DNA of 64,000 nucleotides, taken from assembly GCF_946480185.1 (NCBI RefSeq), contig NZ_CAMLIG010000018.1:1-64000 (forward strand), given 5' to 3'. The translations under genes were made by a program, and so were the position numbers. The notes under the pieces are model-generated. The model worked only from the letters and a program-made list of their open reading frames with translations, did not search any database and was not told the origin of the DNA. Source of the DNA: an uncultured Pedobacter sp. GTDB lineage: Bacteria; Bacteroidota; Bacteroidia; Sphingobacteriales; Sphingobacteriaceae. This document shows positions 54,603 to 63,890 of the stretch, piece by piece; within the stretch, counting starts at the first letter, position 1, and each line of letters opens with the position of its first letter.

Positions 54603-56860
54603 GTGTTTTTTACTGCAAAGAAGTCTGTTTTTTGGAGTTTATCGCTGATTCTGTTGTTGAACTTTGGTTTACAGGCGGAATCTCAGGTAAAAAACGTTAA
54701 TTATAAAATCCTATTTGCTAATAAAAATTTAAGCTTTGATAGCATTCCCAAAAGTTGGGATGAAGCACCTTATTTTGGAAACGGATTTATCGGGTCGATG
54801 GTTTACCGCGATACCAATAAAACCAACGTTTTAAAAATCCAACTTTTTAGAACGGATGTCCACGACCATCGTAGTGATTCTTCTGGCTGGACGGCTTATG
54901 CTCGTCCTCGTTTATTAATCGGTTTTTTGAACATAGCTTTTAAGGGCAAAATATTAAAAGGTAATTTTAAGCAAAACTTATATACTGCAGATCTAACTGC
55001 ACAAATTGAAACAACAAAAGGGACAGTAAACCTCCACCATTTTGTGCAGGCTAACAAAGATTTGATTTTAACCCAAGTTATTTGCAAAGGAGAAGAGCGT
55101 TATAAATTAAGTTTTGAGCCAGCAGAAGCTAAAACTACGAGAACCATCAATTTTCCGAACACGCTGGAAAACATCAAAAAATATGCGGACGCGTATGGTG
55201 ATAAATACTTTGATATTTTAAAAATTTATAAACCGAATCCTAAACCCGATTTATCAATAAAAGAAGAGGTTAATTTAAGTACGCAAAATCTGTTAGCCGG
55301 CGGATCGTTTACGGTTGCATGGAAACAGCAGAAAATTTCTAAAGCCAAAAGTATAATTAGCGTAACCATTCAGAATTCCTATCCGCAAAAGCACTCAGTA
55401 GTTAATGCCTTAACTGTTTTGAACGGTTTTGATAAATCGAACTTAAAAACCGCGTTTGAGCAACATAAAAATTGGTGGGCTAATTTTTATCACAAAAGCT
55501 TTATGAGCATCCCCGATAAGAATCTGGAAAAATGTACTACCTGCAATTGTATAAAGCTGGCAGCGCAAGTAGGGCAAACGGACCAATTATGGATACATCT
55601 GGACCTTGGTTTCAAGCAACGCCCTGGCCATATATTACCTGGGATTTAAGCGTTCAGCTTTGCTACCGGCTATTAAATACTTCAAACCATTTGGATATTG
55701 CACAATCTCTTCCTAATTCTTTGTTAAAAAATCAGGATCAGCTCATCAAAAATGTAAAACCCTTAGCTTGGCAAAAAGACGCCGCTTATCTGGCTCTGGC
55801 GACTGCTCAGGATTTAAAGGGATCTGCGGATGATGATACACGTTACTAAAACCTGCATAGTAACTTGCCTTGGGTAATGCACAATGTCTGGCTGATGTAT
55901 CGTTATAGCATGGACACTTCTTTTTTACGGGAGAAATGTTATCCGCTTTTGAGGCGGAGCATAAATTACTACCTCCATATTTTGGCAAAGGAAAAAGACG
56001 GCAAATATCATATTCCGATGGGGTATTCGCCCGAATATCCGGTTGCAAATAAGGGATTTCCCGGCGAAACCAAAGACCCCAATATGGATATTGCGTTGGT
56101 CAATTGGGGTTTAAAAACACTGCTGAACGCTTCGGAAACGTTAAATGTAGATGAAAATTTGAGAAATGAATGGAGAGAAGTATTGGAGAATTTGGTGGAC
56201 TACCAAGTCAACGAAAATGGTTTAATGATTGGTGCCGATTTGCCTTACACAGTTTCTCACAGGCATTATTCGCATTTGCTGATGATTTACCCTCTTTATC
56301 TTTTAAACATAGATAACGACAAGAATAGAGCTCTAATAGAGAAATCGTTAAAAAACTGGATTGGCGACCCAAAAGGTTTACAAGGCTATAGCTATACAGG
56401 TGCCTCGTCTATTTCATCTGCCATTGGAAATGGGGATGATGCACTAAAATATTTAAAAGGTTTAAACCGGTTTATCCTGCCAAACGGATTATACAAAGAA
56501 AAAGGACCGGTTTTCGAAACTCCTTTATCCGCTGCCCAATGTTTACAGGATATGTTGTTACAATCTTGGGGCGGTAAAGTGAGGGTTTTTCCGGCTGTAC
56601 CTAACCAATGGAAAGATTTGGAATTTAAAAATTGGCTTACCGAGGGCGCTTTTGAAGTGAGTGCGAAACTTAAAAATGGTAAAACAGAATTTATCGAAAT
56701 TAAAAGCCTAGCCGGTTCCCCCTTAATTATAAAAGCACAGCTTAAAAATCCGAAAGTGTGTATCAATAATAAAATTGTAGTTCTGAAACAGCTATCTAAA
56801 GATGTTTATACGTTTGATTTACTTAAAAATCAAATGCTCACTATTCGTAATTCACAATAA
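54603..56860 (+). pseudogene. GH95-type alpha-L-fucosidase/galactosidase gene, broken by frameshift and stop
   Basis: Pieces of one secreted GH95-like (alpha/alpha)6 enzyme are in three parts. From the GTG at 54603 (signal peptide MFFTAKKSVFWSLSLILLLN) the frame is intact to about 55530 (IPDKNLEK). Protein similarity then continues in another frame (MYYLQLYKAGSASRANGP), explained by loss of one A in the A-run at 55529-55533. That frame ends at a TAA (55847-55849, after DDDTRY) but continues in the same frame with NLHSNLPWVMHNVW to 56860, ending with the typical GH95 C-terminal beta-domain (GGKVRVFPAVPNQW). The homopolymer lesion could be a sequencing error; the stop codon is harder to explain that way. 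Confidence 0.82.
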
Positions 56861-56940
56861 TTTGCTTTTTGCTTTCCGATAGATTTAGCAGGGTGTTTTG
56901 TGCGTTTTAACCGGTTTTTTTAGTGTTATAACTACTTAAA

Positions 56941-56971
56941 TTTGATTAATTCTTTTGAAAAAACCAATTTG
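56941..56971 (+). promoter_or_regulatory. Candidate promoter of the second susCD pair
   Basis: TTTG (56941-56944), a 19-bp spacer and CCAATTTG (56964-56971) resemble the Bacteroidetes promoter TTTG-N19-TAnnTTTG with two mismatches in the -7 box. It is 45 bp before the susC start in a 156-bp gap that also separates it from the broken GH95 gene. Confidence 0.4.
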
Positions 56972-57016
56972 TTCGATAGAATTATAAACCAATTTCAATA
57001 ACCTAATTATCATTTT

Positions 57017-59968
57017 ATGAATCTGAATTACAAAAAATGCAGCTCGGTTGTTTTACTGTTTTTTCTGTTTCTTGGCTTTGGAACATTGTTTGCCCAGCAA
57101 AAAGTCACAGGTACAGTAACATCGGCCAAAGACGGTCAACCCTTAATTGGTGTGGGCGTGTCAGAAAAAGGAGTAAAAAACAGCACTTTAACCAACGCGG
57201 ATGGTAAATTCTCTATCACCGTTACCGGAAAAAACAATTTAGTGTTTTCTTATTTAGGGTTTAAAGCTCTGGAGCTGAAGCCAACAGGTGCGACGCTTAA
57301 TGTGATTTTACAAGAAGATTTAAACAAATTAAACGAAGTCGTGGTTGTAGGTTATGGAACGCAGAAGCGCAGCGATGTAACCGGAGCTGTGGCATCTATC
57401 CCTAAAGAAAGGCTAGAGCAGCTGCCAAACACTAATATTGCACAAGCTTTGCAAGGCTCGGTACCGGGTTTACAAATTAATACAAACGGTGGTGGTGCCG
57501 AAGGAAGTAATGTGGAAATTATGTTGAGAGGTAGAAACTCAATTACAGCGGGAAATGGCCCTCTTATTATTTATGATGGCGTACCCTATGAAGGAGGAAT
57601 CTCTGAAATTAACCCAAATGATATTGAATCTATAGAAGTTTTAAAGGATGCATCTGCCGCTGCGATTTACGGTTCAAGAGGAGCAAACGGCGTTATTTTG
57701 GTAACAAGTAAAAAAGGTAAAAGCGGACAGGTTAAAATTACTTATGATGGTTTTTACGGCACACAAACATTGGTGAATAAACCAGATTTAATGACCGGTG
57801 CTGAGTTTTATGATTTTAAAACAACCCGATTAAATGCGGTTAATACAATAACTACCCAAGAACAAAGAGTTTATGATACTGGAAAAGGAGTTGATTGGTA
57901 CAAATTGGCTACCCAAACAGGATCACGGAACCAACATTCACTTGCTGTAAATGGCGGTTCTGATAAAGCAAATTACTACCTTGGTGCAACGTACCTAGAT
58001 TCAAAAGGGGTAGCCAAAAATGATGAATTCAAAAGATATTCATTAAAGCCAAATGTTAGTATTCAAGTTGCTCCTTGGTTAACCATTACTTCAAATTCGC
58101 AATTTTCTTTGCAAAACAAAGATGGTTTACCCGCACAATTTGATGATCCTGATGCTGTGGCAGCGGGTGCAGGTTTTTTTGATCCTTTGACCGAGCCTTT
58201 TAATGCAGACGGCTCCATTGCCATTTATGCCAATGAAGACATTAACAAATCAGGCAATCCCCTAGGTAATTTATTGGTTGATAATACTGAAGATTATTAT
58301 AAAATATTTACGGCTAACAGCGTAGATGTTAAGATTCCTTTTGTTAAAGGCTTATCTTATAAACTAAATACAGGTGTAGAATATGGAAGTGACCACCGTA
58401 AAACTTATTATGGCAGAGATGTAGCAAAAGGTTATGAGAAAAACGGCTACGCAGAAAACTATGAAGCTTTAAGCAGAAATTTTACAGTTGAAAATATTTT
58501 AAATTTCAACAGAACTTTTGCTAAACATAGTATCGGCGTAACTGCGTTATACAGCAGTCAAAGTTCTGATTTTGACCGCGACCAAGTACACGGAACGGGA
58601 TTTCCAAATGATGTGTTAACTAACTATCAAATGGAGTCGGCACTGTTAATCGAGCCCTCAAGCACAAACAATAAAACCAATTTATTATCGCAAATGGTAA
58701 GGGTGAATTACGGTTATAATAGTAAATACCTGTTAACATTAACCGCTAGAAGGGATGGATACTCTGCATTTGGAGTTGACACCAAATACGGCACCTTTCC
58801 TTCTGTTGCTTTAGCGTGGAATATCTTTAAAGAAGATTTTATGAAAAACCTAGCATTTATTAATAATTTAAAATTAAGAGGTTCTTATGGTACAAACGGT
58901 AATCAAGCAGTAGGTGCATACAGTTCTTTAGCAACCTTACAAAATCTACAATATTTAAACGGTAGCAATGTTTTGCAAGGTTATGTTCCTAATAAATTAG
59001 CAAATGGTAGTTTGGGCTGGGAATCAACCAAGTCACTTTCTGTTGGTTTAGATTTTGGCTTATTCAACAATCGGATCCAAGGAAATTTAGATTATTACAA
59101 CGCTAAAACCAGCGATTTACTATTAAAAAGATCGCTTTCTCCAGTTCAAGGTATCTCAAGCGTCATTCAAAATATCGGGAAAACCGCAAATAATGGTATC
59201 GAGCTGGGATTAACGTCTATAAACATTGTTAATAAAAATTTTAAATGGACTACGAATGTTAACTTATCTCATAACAAAAATAAAATTGTTGATTTATATG
59301 GTGACGGAAAAGACGATTTAAGTAACAATTGGTTTATAGGCCAACCTATAAAAATTATTTATGCGTTAAAGTATAACGGTTTTTACCATTCTGAAGATGA
59401 AGTTACTGCCGATGGATTGCAACCGACTGCCCAGCCCGGTTATGTGAAGATTGCCGATACTGATGGAGATGGCGTATTAAGCACCAGTGCTGATAAAGTG
59501 ATTTTGGGTCAGCAAGATCCAAAGTTTATATTCGGTTTTACCAACACATTCAATTACAAAAATTTTAGTTTGATGGTGTTTTTTCAAGGAGCCACAGGTA
59601 ATATTAAGGAAGATCCGTTTTGGGGCGATGCCGTGTTTGGCGATACTCGAAGAAATACGACCCAGAAAAATTGGTGGTCTCCAACAAACCTAACTGGAGA
59701 CCATTTTGCCAATGATGCGAAGGCCAATGTGCTTAATGTAGCTCTTTATGAAAAAGCAGATTTTGCAAGGTTGAAAGATGTTTCTTTAGCTTATAATTTA
59801 CCTGCTAACTTATTAGAAAAAGCAAAAATATCTGGCTTAAAAATTTATGCAACTGGTAGAAATCTGGCGACATTTACTAAATACAAAGCTTTAGATCCTG
59901 AATTCACCAATCAATATGCTCTTCCTCTACAAAGAGAAATTGTTTTTGGCTTAACGCTTACTCTTTAA
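57017..59968 (+). CDS. SusC/RagA-like TonB-dependent receptor, second pair
   Basis: This 983-residue outer-membrane importer has a signal peptide (ending TLFAQ), a carboxypeptidase-regulatory-like domain (about 28-105, KVTGTVTSAKDGQPLIGVG), the motif LNEVVVVGYGTQKRSDVTGA (about 110-130), a plug with PLIIYDGVPYEGGI and LKDASAAAIYGSRGANGV, and a barrel ending IVFGLTLTL. It is clearly different from the receptor at 825, so it should import another glycan, probably the product of the GH2 and modular TIM-barrel enzymes and the SASA/GH95 genes. The susD partner follows after 10 bp. Confidence 0.95.
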   Translation: MNLNYKKCSSVVLLFFLFLGFGTLFAQQKVTGTVTSAKDGQPLIGVGVSEKGVKNSTLTNADGKFSITVTGKNNLVFSYLGFKALELKPTGATLNVILQEDLNKLNEVVVVGYGTQKRSDVTGAVASIPKERLEQLPNTNIAQALQGSVPGLQINTNGGGAEGSNVEIMLRGRNSITAGNGPLIIYDGVPYEGGISEINPNDIESIEVLKDASAAAIYGSRGANGVILVTSKKGKSGQVKITYDGFYGTQTLVNKPDLMTGAEFYDFKTTRLNAVNTITTQEQRVYDTGKGVDWYKLATQTGSRNQHSLAVNGGSDKANYYLGATYLDSKGVAKNDEFKRYSLKPNVSIQVAPWLTITSNSQFSLQNKDGLPAQFDDPDAVAAGAGFFDPLTEPFNADGSIAIYANEDINKSGNPLGNLLVDNTEDYYKIFTANSVDVKIPFVKGLSYKLNTGVEYGSDHRKTYYGRDVAKGYEKNGYAENYEALSRNFTVENILNFNRTFAKHSIGVTALYSSQSSDFDRDQVHGTGFPNDVLTNYQMESALLIEPSSTNNKTNLLSQMVRVNYGYNSKYLLTLTARRDGYSAFGVDTKYGTFPSVALAWNIFKEDFMKNLAFINNLKLRGSYGTNGNQAVGAYSSLATLQNLQYLNGSNVLQGYVPNKLANGSLGWESTKSLSVGLDFGLFNNRIQGNLDYYNAKTSDLLLKRSLSPVQGISSVIQNIGKTANNGIELGLTSINIVNKNFKWTTNVNLSHNKNKIVDLYGDGKDDLSNNWFIGQPIKIIYALKYNGFYHSEDEVTADGLQPTAQPGYVKIADTDGDGVLSTSADKVILGQQDPKFIFGFTNTFNYKNFSLMVFFQGATGNIKEDPFWGDAVFGDTRRNTTQKNWWSPTNLTGDHFANDAKANVLNVALYEKADFARLKDVSLAYNLPANLLEKAKISGLKIYATGRNLATFTKYKALDPEFTNQYALPLQREIVFGLTLTL

Positions 59969-59978
59969 TCTAAACATC

Positions 59979-61664
59979 ATGAAAAAAGTAATAATATCAT
60001 CATTTTTAGCAACCTTGCTTATTTTGCAGATCAGTTGTAAAAAGACATTTCTGAACGAAAAACCCTTAGGCATTATCGCTGCAGATAATCTTTATGTAAG
60101 TCAAGATGGATTTGAGGCCGGATTAAACGGCCTGTACGCATTATGGCGTCAGGAGCGGAGAGGAATTGAAGGCCCGAGTAATAGTTTGCCTTTAGCAGCA
60201 GCAGTAATCGGAGTAGATAATGCTTTCAGTTTATATCCGGGAACGGATGGAGACAATACATTTAATGATTTTGGTATCAGATTAAATTCAAATTCTGCTT
60301 ACGTGGGCAATCTGTTTTCCTATTTATATACAGTTATCAACTCGGCAAATACGCTTATAGGCAGGTCAGAAACGGTTAAGTTAAACTGGACAGATTCGCA
60401 GAAAAACCAGATAGTTGGGGAAGCCAGATTAATAAGAGCTTGGGCATACCGTCATTTAGTTAATCTATATGGTCCAGTACCCTTAAGTTTAACCGAATCT
60501 ACCGGTGTGAAAACTGATTATCAGAGAGCGCCAGTTGCAGAAATTAGAAAAGCAATGGAAGCGGATTGGCTTTTTGCAGAGGCTAATTTAACAGATTTGC
60601 CTAGCGCACCAGGTAGGGCAAGTAAAGTGGTGGCAGAACATTACCTCTCTGAACTTTATTTAGAAATTGGACAATATCAAAAAGCAAAAGACATGGCTTT
60701 GGCCGTTATCAATAACACCAATTATAAATTAATGACTGCAAGATATGGCGTAAACAAAAATAATCCAGGTACGCCATTTACAGATATGTTTTTGGATGGA
60801 AATTCAACCAGAGAACAAGGCAATACAGAAGTACTTTGGGTAATGCCTAACGAATATCTATCAACAGGTTCTGAAACTAACTTGATGAGAAGATGGTGGG
60901 TAAACCGTTATAATGATATCACCATAACTGTAGGTAGCAAAAGTTATAAGCCAATTACTTACTCTAAAGAGAATGGAGGAAGAGGTATAGGAAGGTTTGC
61001 AGCAACTAAATTTGCATTTTCATTATACGCAAATGGTGACGATAGAGGTTCAAAATATGCATGGAGGTTTGCATATCAAATGAACAACCCAAAATCATTA
61101 CCAACAGGAAGTAATTCTATAGCTACTTGCGTAAAGCCGGGTTATACGGGTGGAACGCTTAGCGATTCTGTTAAACTAAGTATAGATTGTAGTGAGCCAT
61201 TGCCTACTGCTAATTACAAACAAAATTGGCCAAGTACCCGTAAATGGGATAATGCGCCGGATGATCCCGCTGATGTACAAAATACTTCAACATTTAACGA
61301 TCAAATTTATTTACGCTTGGGCGAAACTTATCTTTTGCTTGCCGAAGCACAGTTAGGCTTAAAAGATTTTGACGGTGCTGCCACAACATTAACTACTCTA
61401 AGAGCAAGGTCACATGCTTCTGCTGTTGTTGGGTCCCAAGTAAATATTGATTTTATTTTAGATGAAAGATCAAGAGAGTTGTTTTCTGAAGAACCACGCC
61501 GATATGCTTTGCGTAGGGCGCATAAATGGTTTGAGCGTACACAAATGCATAATATTTATAGTGGATCGTTAATTGCGTTAAGAGATACACTCTTGCCAAT
61601 ACCACAAAGCGTAATTAATGCAAATTTAGGTAAACCAATGGATAACAATCCTGGCTATAATTAG
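59979..61664 (+). CDS. SusD/RagB-like surface glycan-binding lipoprotein, second pair
   Basis: This 561-residue SusD homologue has a lipobox (Cys20, LQISC). The N-terminal SusD part contains IVGEARLIRAWAYRHLVNLYGPVPL. The C-terminal part carries LRLGETYLLLAEAQL, FILDERSRELFSEEPRRYALRR and the closing LLPIPQSVINANLGKPMDNNPGYN, the most typical SusD ending. It partners the receptor 10 bp upstream and is followed by a hairpin, so it ends the transcript. No extra surface glycan-binding gene follows, unlike the first pair. Confidence 0.95.
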   Translation: MKKVIISSFLATLLILQISCKKTFLNEKPLGIIAADNLYVSQDGFEAGLNGLYALWRQERRGIEGPSNSLPLAAAVIGVDNAFSLYPGTDGDNTFNDFGIRLNSNSAYVGNLFSYLYTVINSANTLIGRSETVKLNWTDSQKNQIVGEARLIRAWAYRHLVNLYGPVPLSLTESTGVKTDYQRAPVAEIRKAMEADWLFAEANLTDLPSAPGRASKVVAEHYLSELYLEIGQYQKAKDMALAVINNTNYKLMTARYGVNKNNPGTPFTDMFLDGNSTREQGNTEVLWVMPNEYLSTGSETNLMRRWWVNRYNDITITVGSKSYKPITYSKENGGRGIGRFAATKFAFSLYANGDDRGSKYAWRFAYQMNNPKSLPTGSNSIATCVKPGYTGGTLSDSVKLSIDCSEPLPTANYKQNWPSTRKWDNAPDDPADVQNTSTFNDQIYLRLGETYLLLAEAQLGLKDFDGAATTLTTLRARSHASAVVGSQVNIDFILDERSRELFSEEPRRYALRRAHKWFERTQMHNIYSGSLIALRDTLLPIPQSVINANLGKPMDNNPGYN

Positions 61665-61670
61665 CTTTAG

Positions 61671-61709
61671 ATCCTCAAGTTTGGTTTTTTTAAGAACAGG
61701 CTTGAGGAT
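61671..61709 (+). terminator. Terminator after the second susD
   Basis: A 9-bp perfect stem (ATCCTCAAG at 61671-61679, CTTGAGGAT at 61701-61709) with a 21-nt loop that includes a T-run begins 6 bp after the susD stop. The long loop makes it weaker than the other hairpins here, but its position fits a transcript end. Confidence 0.65.
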
Positions 61710-62215
61710 TTATTTGAAGCATATAATCAATCTATGTAGTTATGCGTCCTATGTAGTACCTAATAAATGGAATTTGATATAATAGACAATAAGAATGTAA
61801 GTGTTTCGATCCTTGAGAATGTCTATTTTGAGAAAGGTTTAGATTTAAAAATCAAGGCTTAAAGCGTTAATTAGATAAGCTTTCAAATAATAAAATAATG
61901 TTATCAATTATTTAAAGATATATTTATATTATTGAAGATGATGAAATCTTAAGAAGATAGAAGTTTTCTGCTTAGCTTTAGAGCGAAGTATTTGGTATTG
62001 AAATTATCATTAAGTTAATGTCTAAAAATACAAATTTATCGCTCTTATGAAGATGTGCCGTTTGACAGTTTATTTTTATTAGATTGTCACCCTATTGAAC
62101 TAGATACTTAACACTAAACCGATTAAACGAATTTATTTTGCTTAATCTACACACAATTGAATAAAAATTTATTAGGTTCTATATAGGCTTGCATGTGTAC
62201 TAACTGTGTTTCTAA
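61710..62215. other. AT-rich intergenic DNA without recognisable genes
   Basis: No reading frame of note is seen here. A short direct repeat CTATGTAGT occurs at 61732-61740 and 61749-61757. The region separates the PUL from gene fragments and small genes and may be a decayed segment. Confidence 0.5.
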
Positions 62216-62545
62216 TAGTTCGAAACTAATATATTTAACTAGTCTTTTTTCATACCTTCTAAATTAGCAATTTTCTGTAAATCTTCAATAAATTCGTTCG
62301 AAAACAATGAGCTTTTGGATACGCCATCTTTCTAAATAGTTCGAAATCAATCTTATCAAGATATTTTCAATCCTTCTCTTTGCGATTCGATTGCAATATG
62401 TCATGGGGTGCCCATCGGTCTCTCTACATAGTTCGAAATTAATCTGCTTAAGATGTTCCTAATCTTTCTTTCCGCCGTTTAAACGAGCAATTTTCTTTAA
62501 ATCCTCCAAAAATTCATTCGAAAACAGTTGGGTTTGGGGTACATT
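62216..62545 (-). repeat. Three degenerate direct repeats carrying gene-tail remnants
   Basis: The block start TAGTTCGAAA recurs at 62216, 62337 and 62429. On the minus strand, the first and third copies encode the same C-terminal tail and stop: LFSNEFIEDLQKIANLEGM then KKD-stop (first), and LFSNEFLEDLKKIARLNGG then KKD-stop (third). The second copy keeps only part (KI-A then a frameshifted end) and the shared sequence after the stop. The differences between the two tails are mostly conservative, so the frame was once coding. These look like 3' ends left from a family of tandem paralogous genes. Confidence 0.7.
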
Positions 62546-62649
62546 AAATAGCTTTTAAACGTATTTAAAAGCATTATTTATGTTTTTACACACGGTAGCA
62601 CACACGTTTTCTAATGTCAATGCTTTATTATTTTTAGATTGTAAAGTAC

Positions 62650-62724
62650 TATATTTGAATCGTGTCTCTTTGTTGCAATTGAGATTTATAAAAGGGTTTA
62701 TCATTAATTTGGTAAACCTTTTTT
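62650..62724 (+). ncRNA. Possible orphan short transcript (promoter box plus terminator hairpin)
   Basis: An exact TATATTTG -7 box (62650-62657) is followed about 33 bp later by a hairpin (AAAAGGGTTTA at 62690-62700, TAAACCTTTT at 62713-62722, one bulged G) and a T-run. No -33 TTTG is seen at the right distance and no gene lies between. It may make a short RNA of about 60 nt, or be the leftover promoter and terminator of a lost gene. Confidence 0.25.
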
Positions 62725-62833
62725 ATTTGACTACTTAGAGAAGCGTAGTAATAACGTCTTGTGATTTTATGGATTGTTTAAAGCTGTTACTATATTAGCG
62801 TAAAATAAGTGTTCACAGACGAAAATTCAAGAC

Positions 62834-63028
62834 ATGGCTTTCTTTGGAAAAAATTACAAATTTTTTAAGTTATTGCTTTTCATTATTGCAATAGCTGTTT
62901 ATGCGTTTCTTAATAGGTTTGATTATTCTTACAGAGATAATATCGTGAGAACAAATATTTTTACTGGAGAAGTATCCGTGATTGAGGGGGGAGAAGTTTT
63001 AAATTGGAGGGTTCAATCTAAAAAGTAA
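62834..63028 (+). CDS. Small single-pass membrane protein, unknown function
   Basis: The 64-residue product begins MAFFGKNYKFFKLLLFIIAI, with one hydrophobic helix at about 11-27. A short polar tail, RTNIFTGEVSVIEGGEVLNW, follows; the TGEV...W pattern looks like a short beta-hairpin. I do not recognise the family. It stands alone between the gene-tail repeats and a convergent unknown gene. Length and composition are credible for a real gene but evidence is limited. Confidence 0.5.
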   Translation: MAFFGKNYKFFKLLLFIIAIAVYAFLNRFDYSYRDNIVRTNIFTGEVSVIEGGEVLNWRVQSKK

Positions 63029-63040
63029 CTCATAGTAAAT

Positions 63041-63493
63041 TTAAATTTCAACTTCTCCGAAATTCTTAACATACCATTTATAAAATTCATCAATAGTGCT
63101 TACTATCACATAATTACTTTTCCATAAAAGAATTTCATGATTTTCTGATTGAGAAAGTGATGGTCTATCAATACCAATAATTCTAATTCTGAAAGTTCTG
63201 GTTATACCATCAATTGTTTTACCTGTGAAACGTATGTCATCAACCTTTCCAAATCCATTTTGAGTTTTTACTATTTGTCGGGCTTCTTCAAAGCCGGTTA
63301 GAATATCTTTTTTTCTTAAAGCAAAAACATTTAGTAGAAAATATCCAATACAATCTTTTAAATAATCCTCTTTATTGCTCATAGCGTACCGGTCAAATAC
63401 TCTTTTATAAACATGCTCCTTATTTTTTGGCGTAACTCTACTTAGAGATCCTAAAAAATCAGATTTGGTTTTAATATTACTGGTATCTATCAT
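63041..63493 (-). CDS. Hypothetical protein of 150 residues
   Basis: This soluble, mixed-charge protein has no signal peptide or membrane segment. The N-terminal half is helical (KEDYLKDCIGYFLLNVFALRK, about 57-77). The C-terminal half looks like beta-strands (GITRTFRIRIIGIDRPS, NYVIVSTIDEFYKWYVKNFG). The mixed layout is credible for a real protein, but no family is recognised. It is convergent with the small membrane protein gene, 12 bp apart, and may be co-transcribed with the 63681 gene across a 187-bp gap. Confidence 0.6.
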   Translation of the reverse strand: MIDTSNIKTKSDFLGSLSRVTPKNKEHVYKRVFDRYAMSNKEDYLKDCIGYFLLNVFALRKKDILTGFEEARQIVKTQNGFGKVDDIRFTGKTIDGITRTFRIRIIGIDRPSLSQSENHEILLWKSNYVIVSTIDEFYKWYVKNFGEVEI

Positions 63494-63680
63494 AAGTTAC
63501 TATTATAAAATCTTTTTTTAATTTTTTTTAAGCACCTTTTTAACTGTGGTTATTATAATAGGTAAGGGGTAATAAAATTATTTCCCAAAGTTGATTCTAT
63601 TTTATGGGGTGGGTTTGAATAACTTTTGAAACATTTAAATAAAGGTAAGTTGCATTCCATAATTAATATTTAAGTTATAA

Positions 63681-63890
63681 CTAATCTAATAAGTGCGCTA
63701 TCTTGTCGTTAATGGCACTTTCTAAGCAATCTAAGCTCTGGCGCTTTTCTGCTTCCAAACCGTTTAAGTCATCTTCACCTCTTGAAGTTGAGATTAGAGA
63801 ATTGTAATACTTTTTAATTAATGGCTCTAAACAGCTTAATTCTGTTAAACTCATTACACTAAGTTTTGATTTTAATTGTTGCTCATTCAT
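63681..63890 (-). CDS. Small hypothetical helical protein
   Basis: The 69-residue protein is predicted to be mostly helical (MNEQQLKSKLSVMSLTELS, CLESAINDKIAHLL), without membrane segments or a signal peptide. No family is recognised. It has a normal ATG start with an AT-rich upstream region. It could be a small accessory or regulatory protein. Given the short length, a chance reading frame cannot be ruled out, although its composition is protein-like. Confidence 0.45.
   Translation of the reverse strand: MNEQQLKSKLSVMSLTELSCLEPLIKKYYNSLISTSRGEDDLNGLEAEKRQSLDCLESAINDKIAHLLD

Noticed and set aside
62216..62545. CRISPR array
   Set aside because: Only three long, degenerate repeats at unequal spacing (121 and 92 bp), without spacers or cas genes; the repeats carry coding tails.
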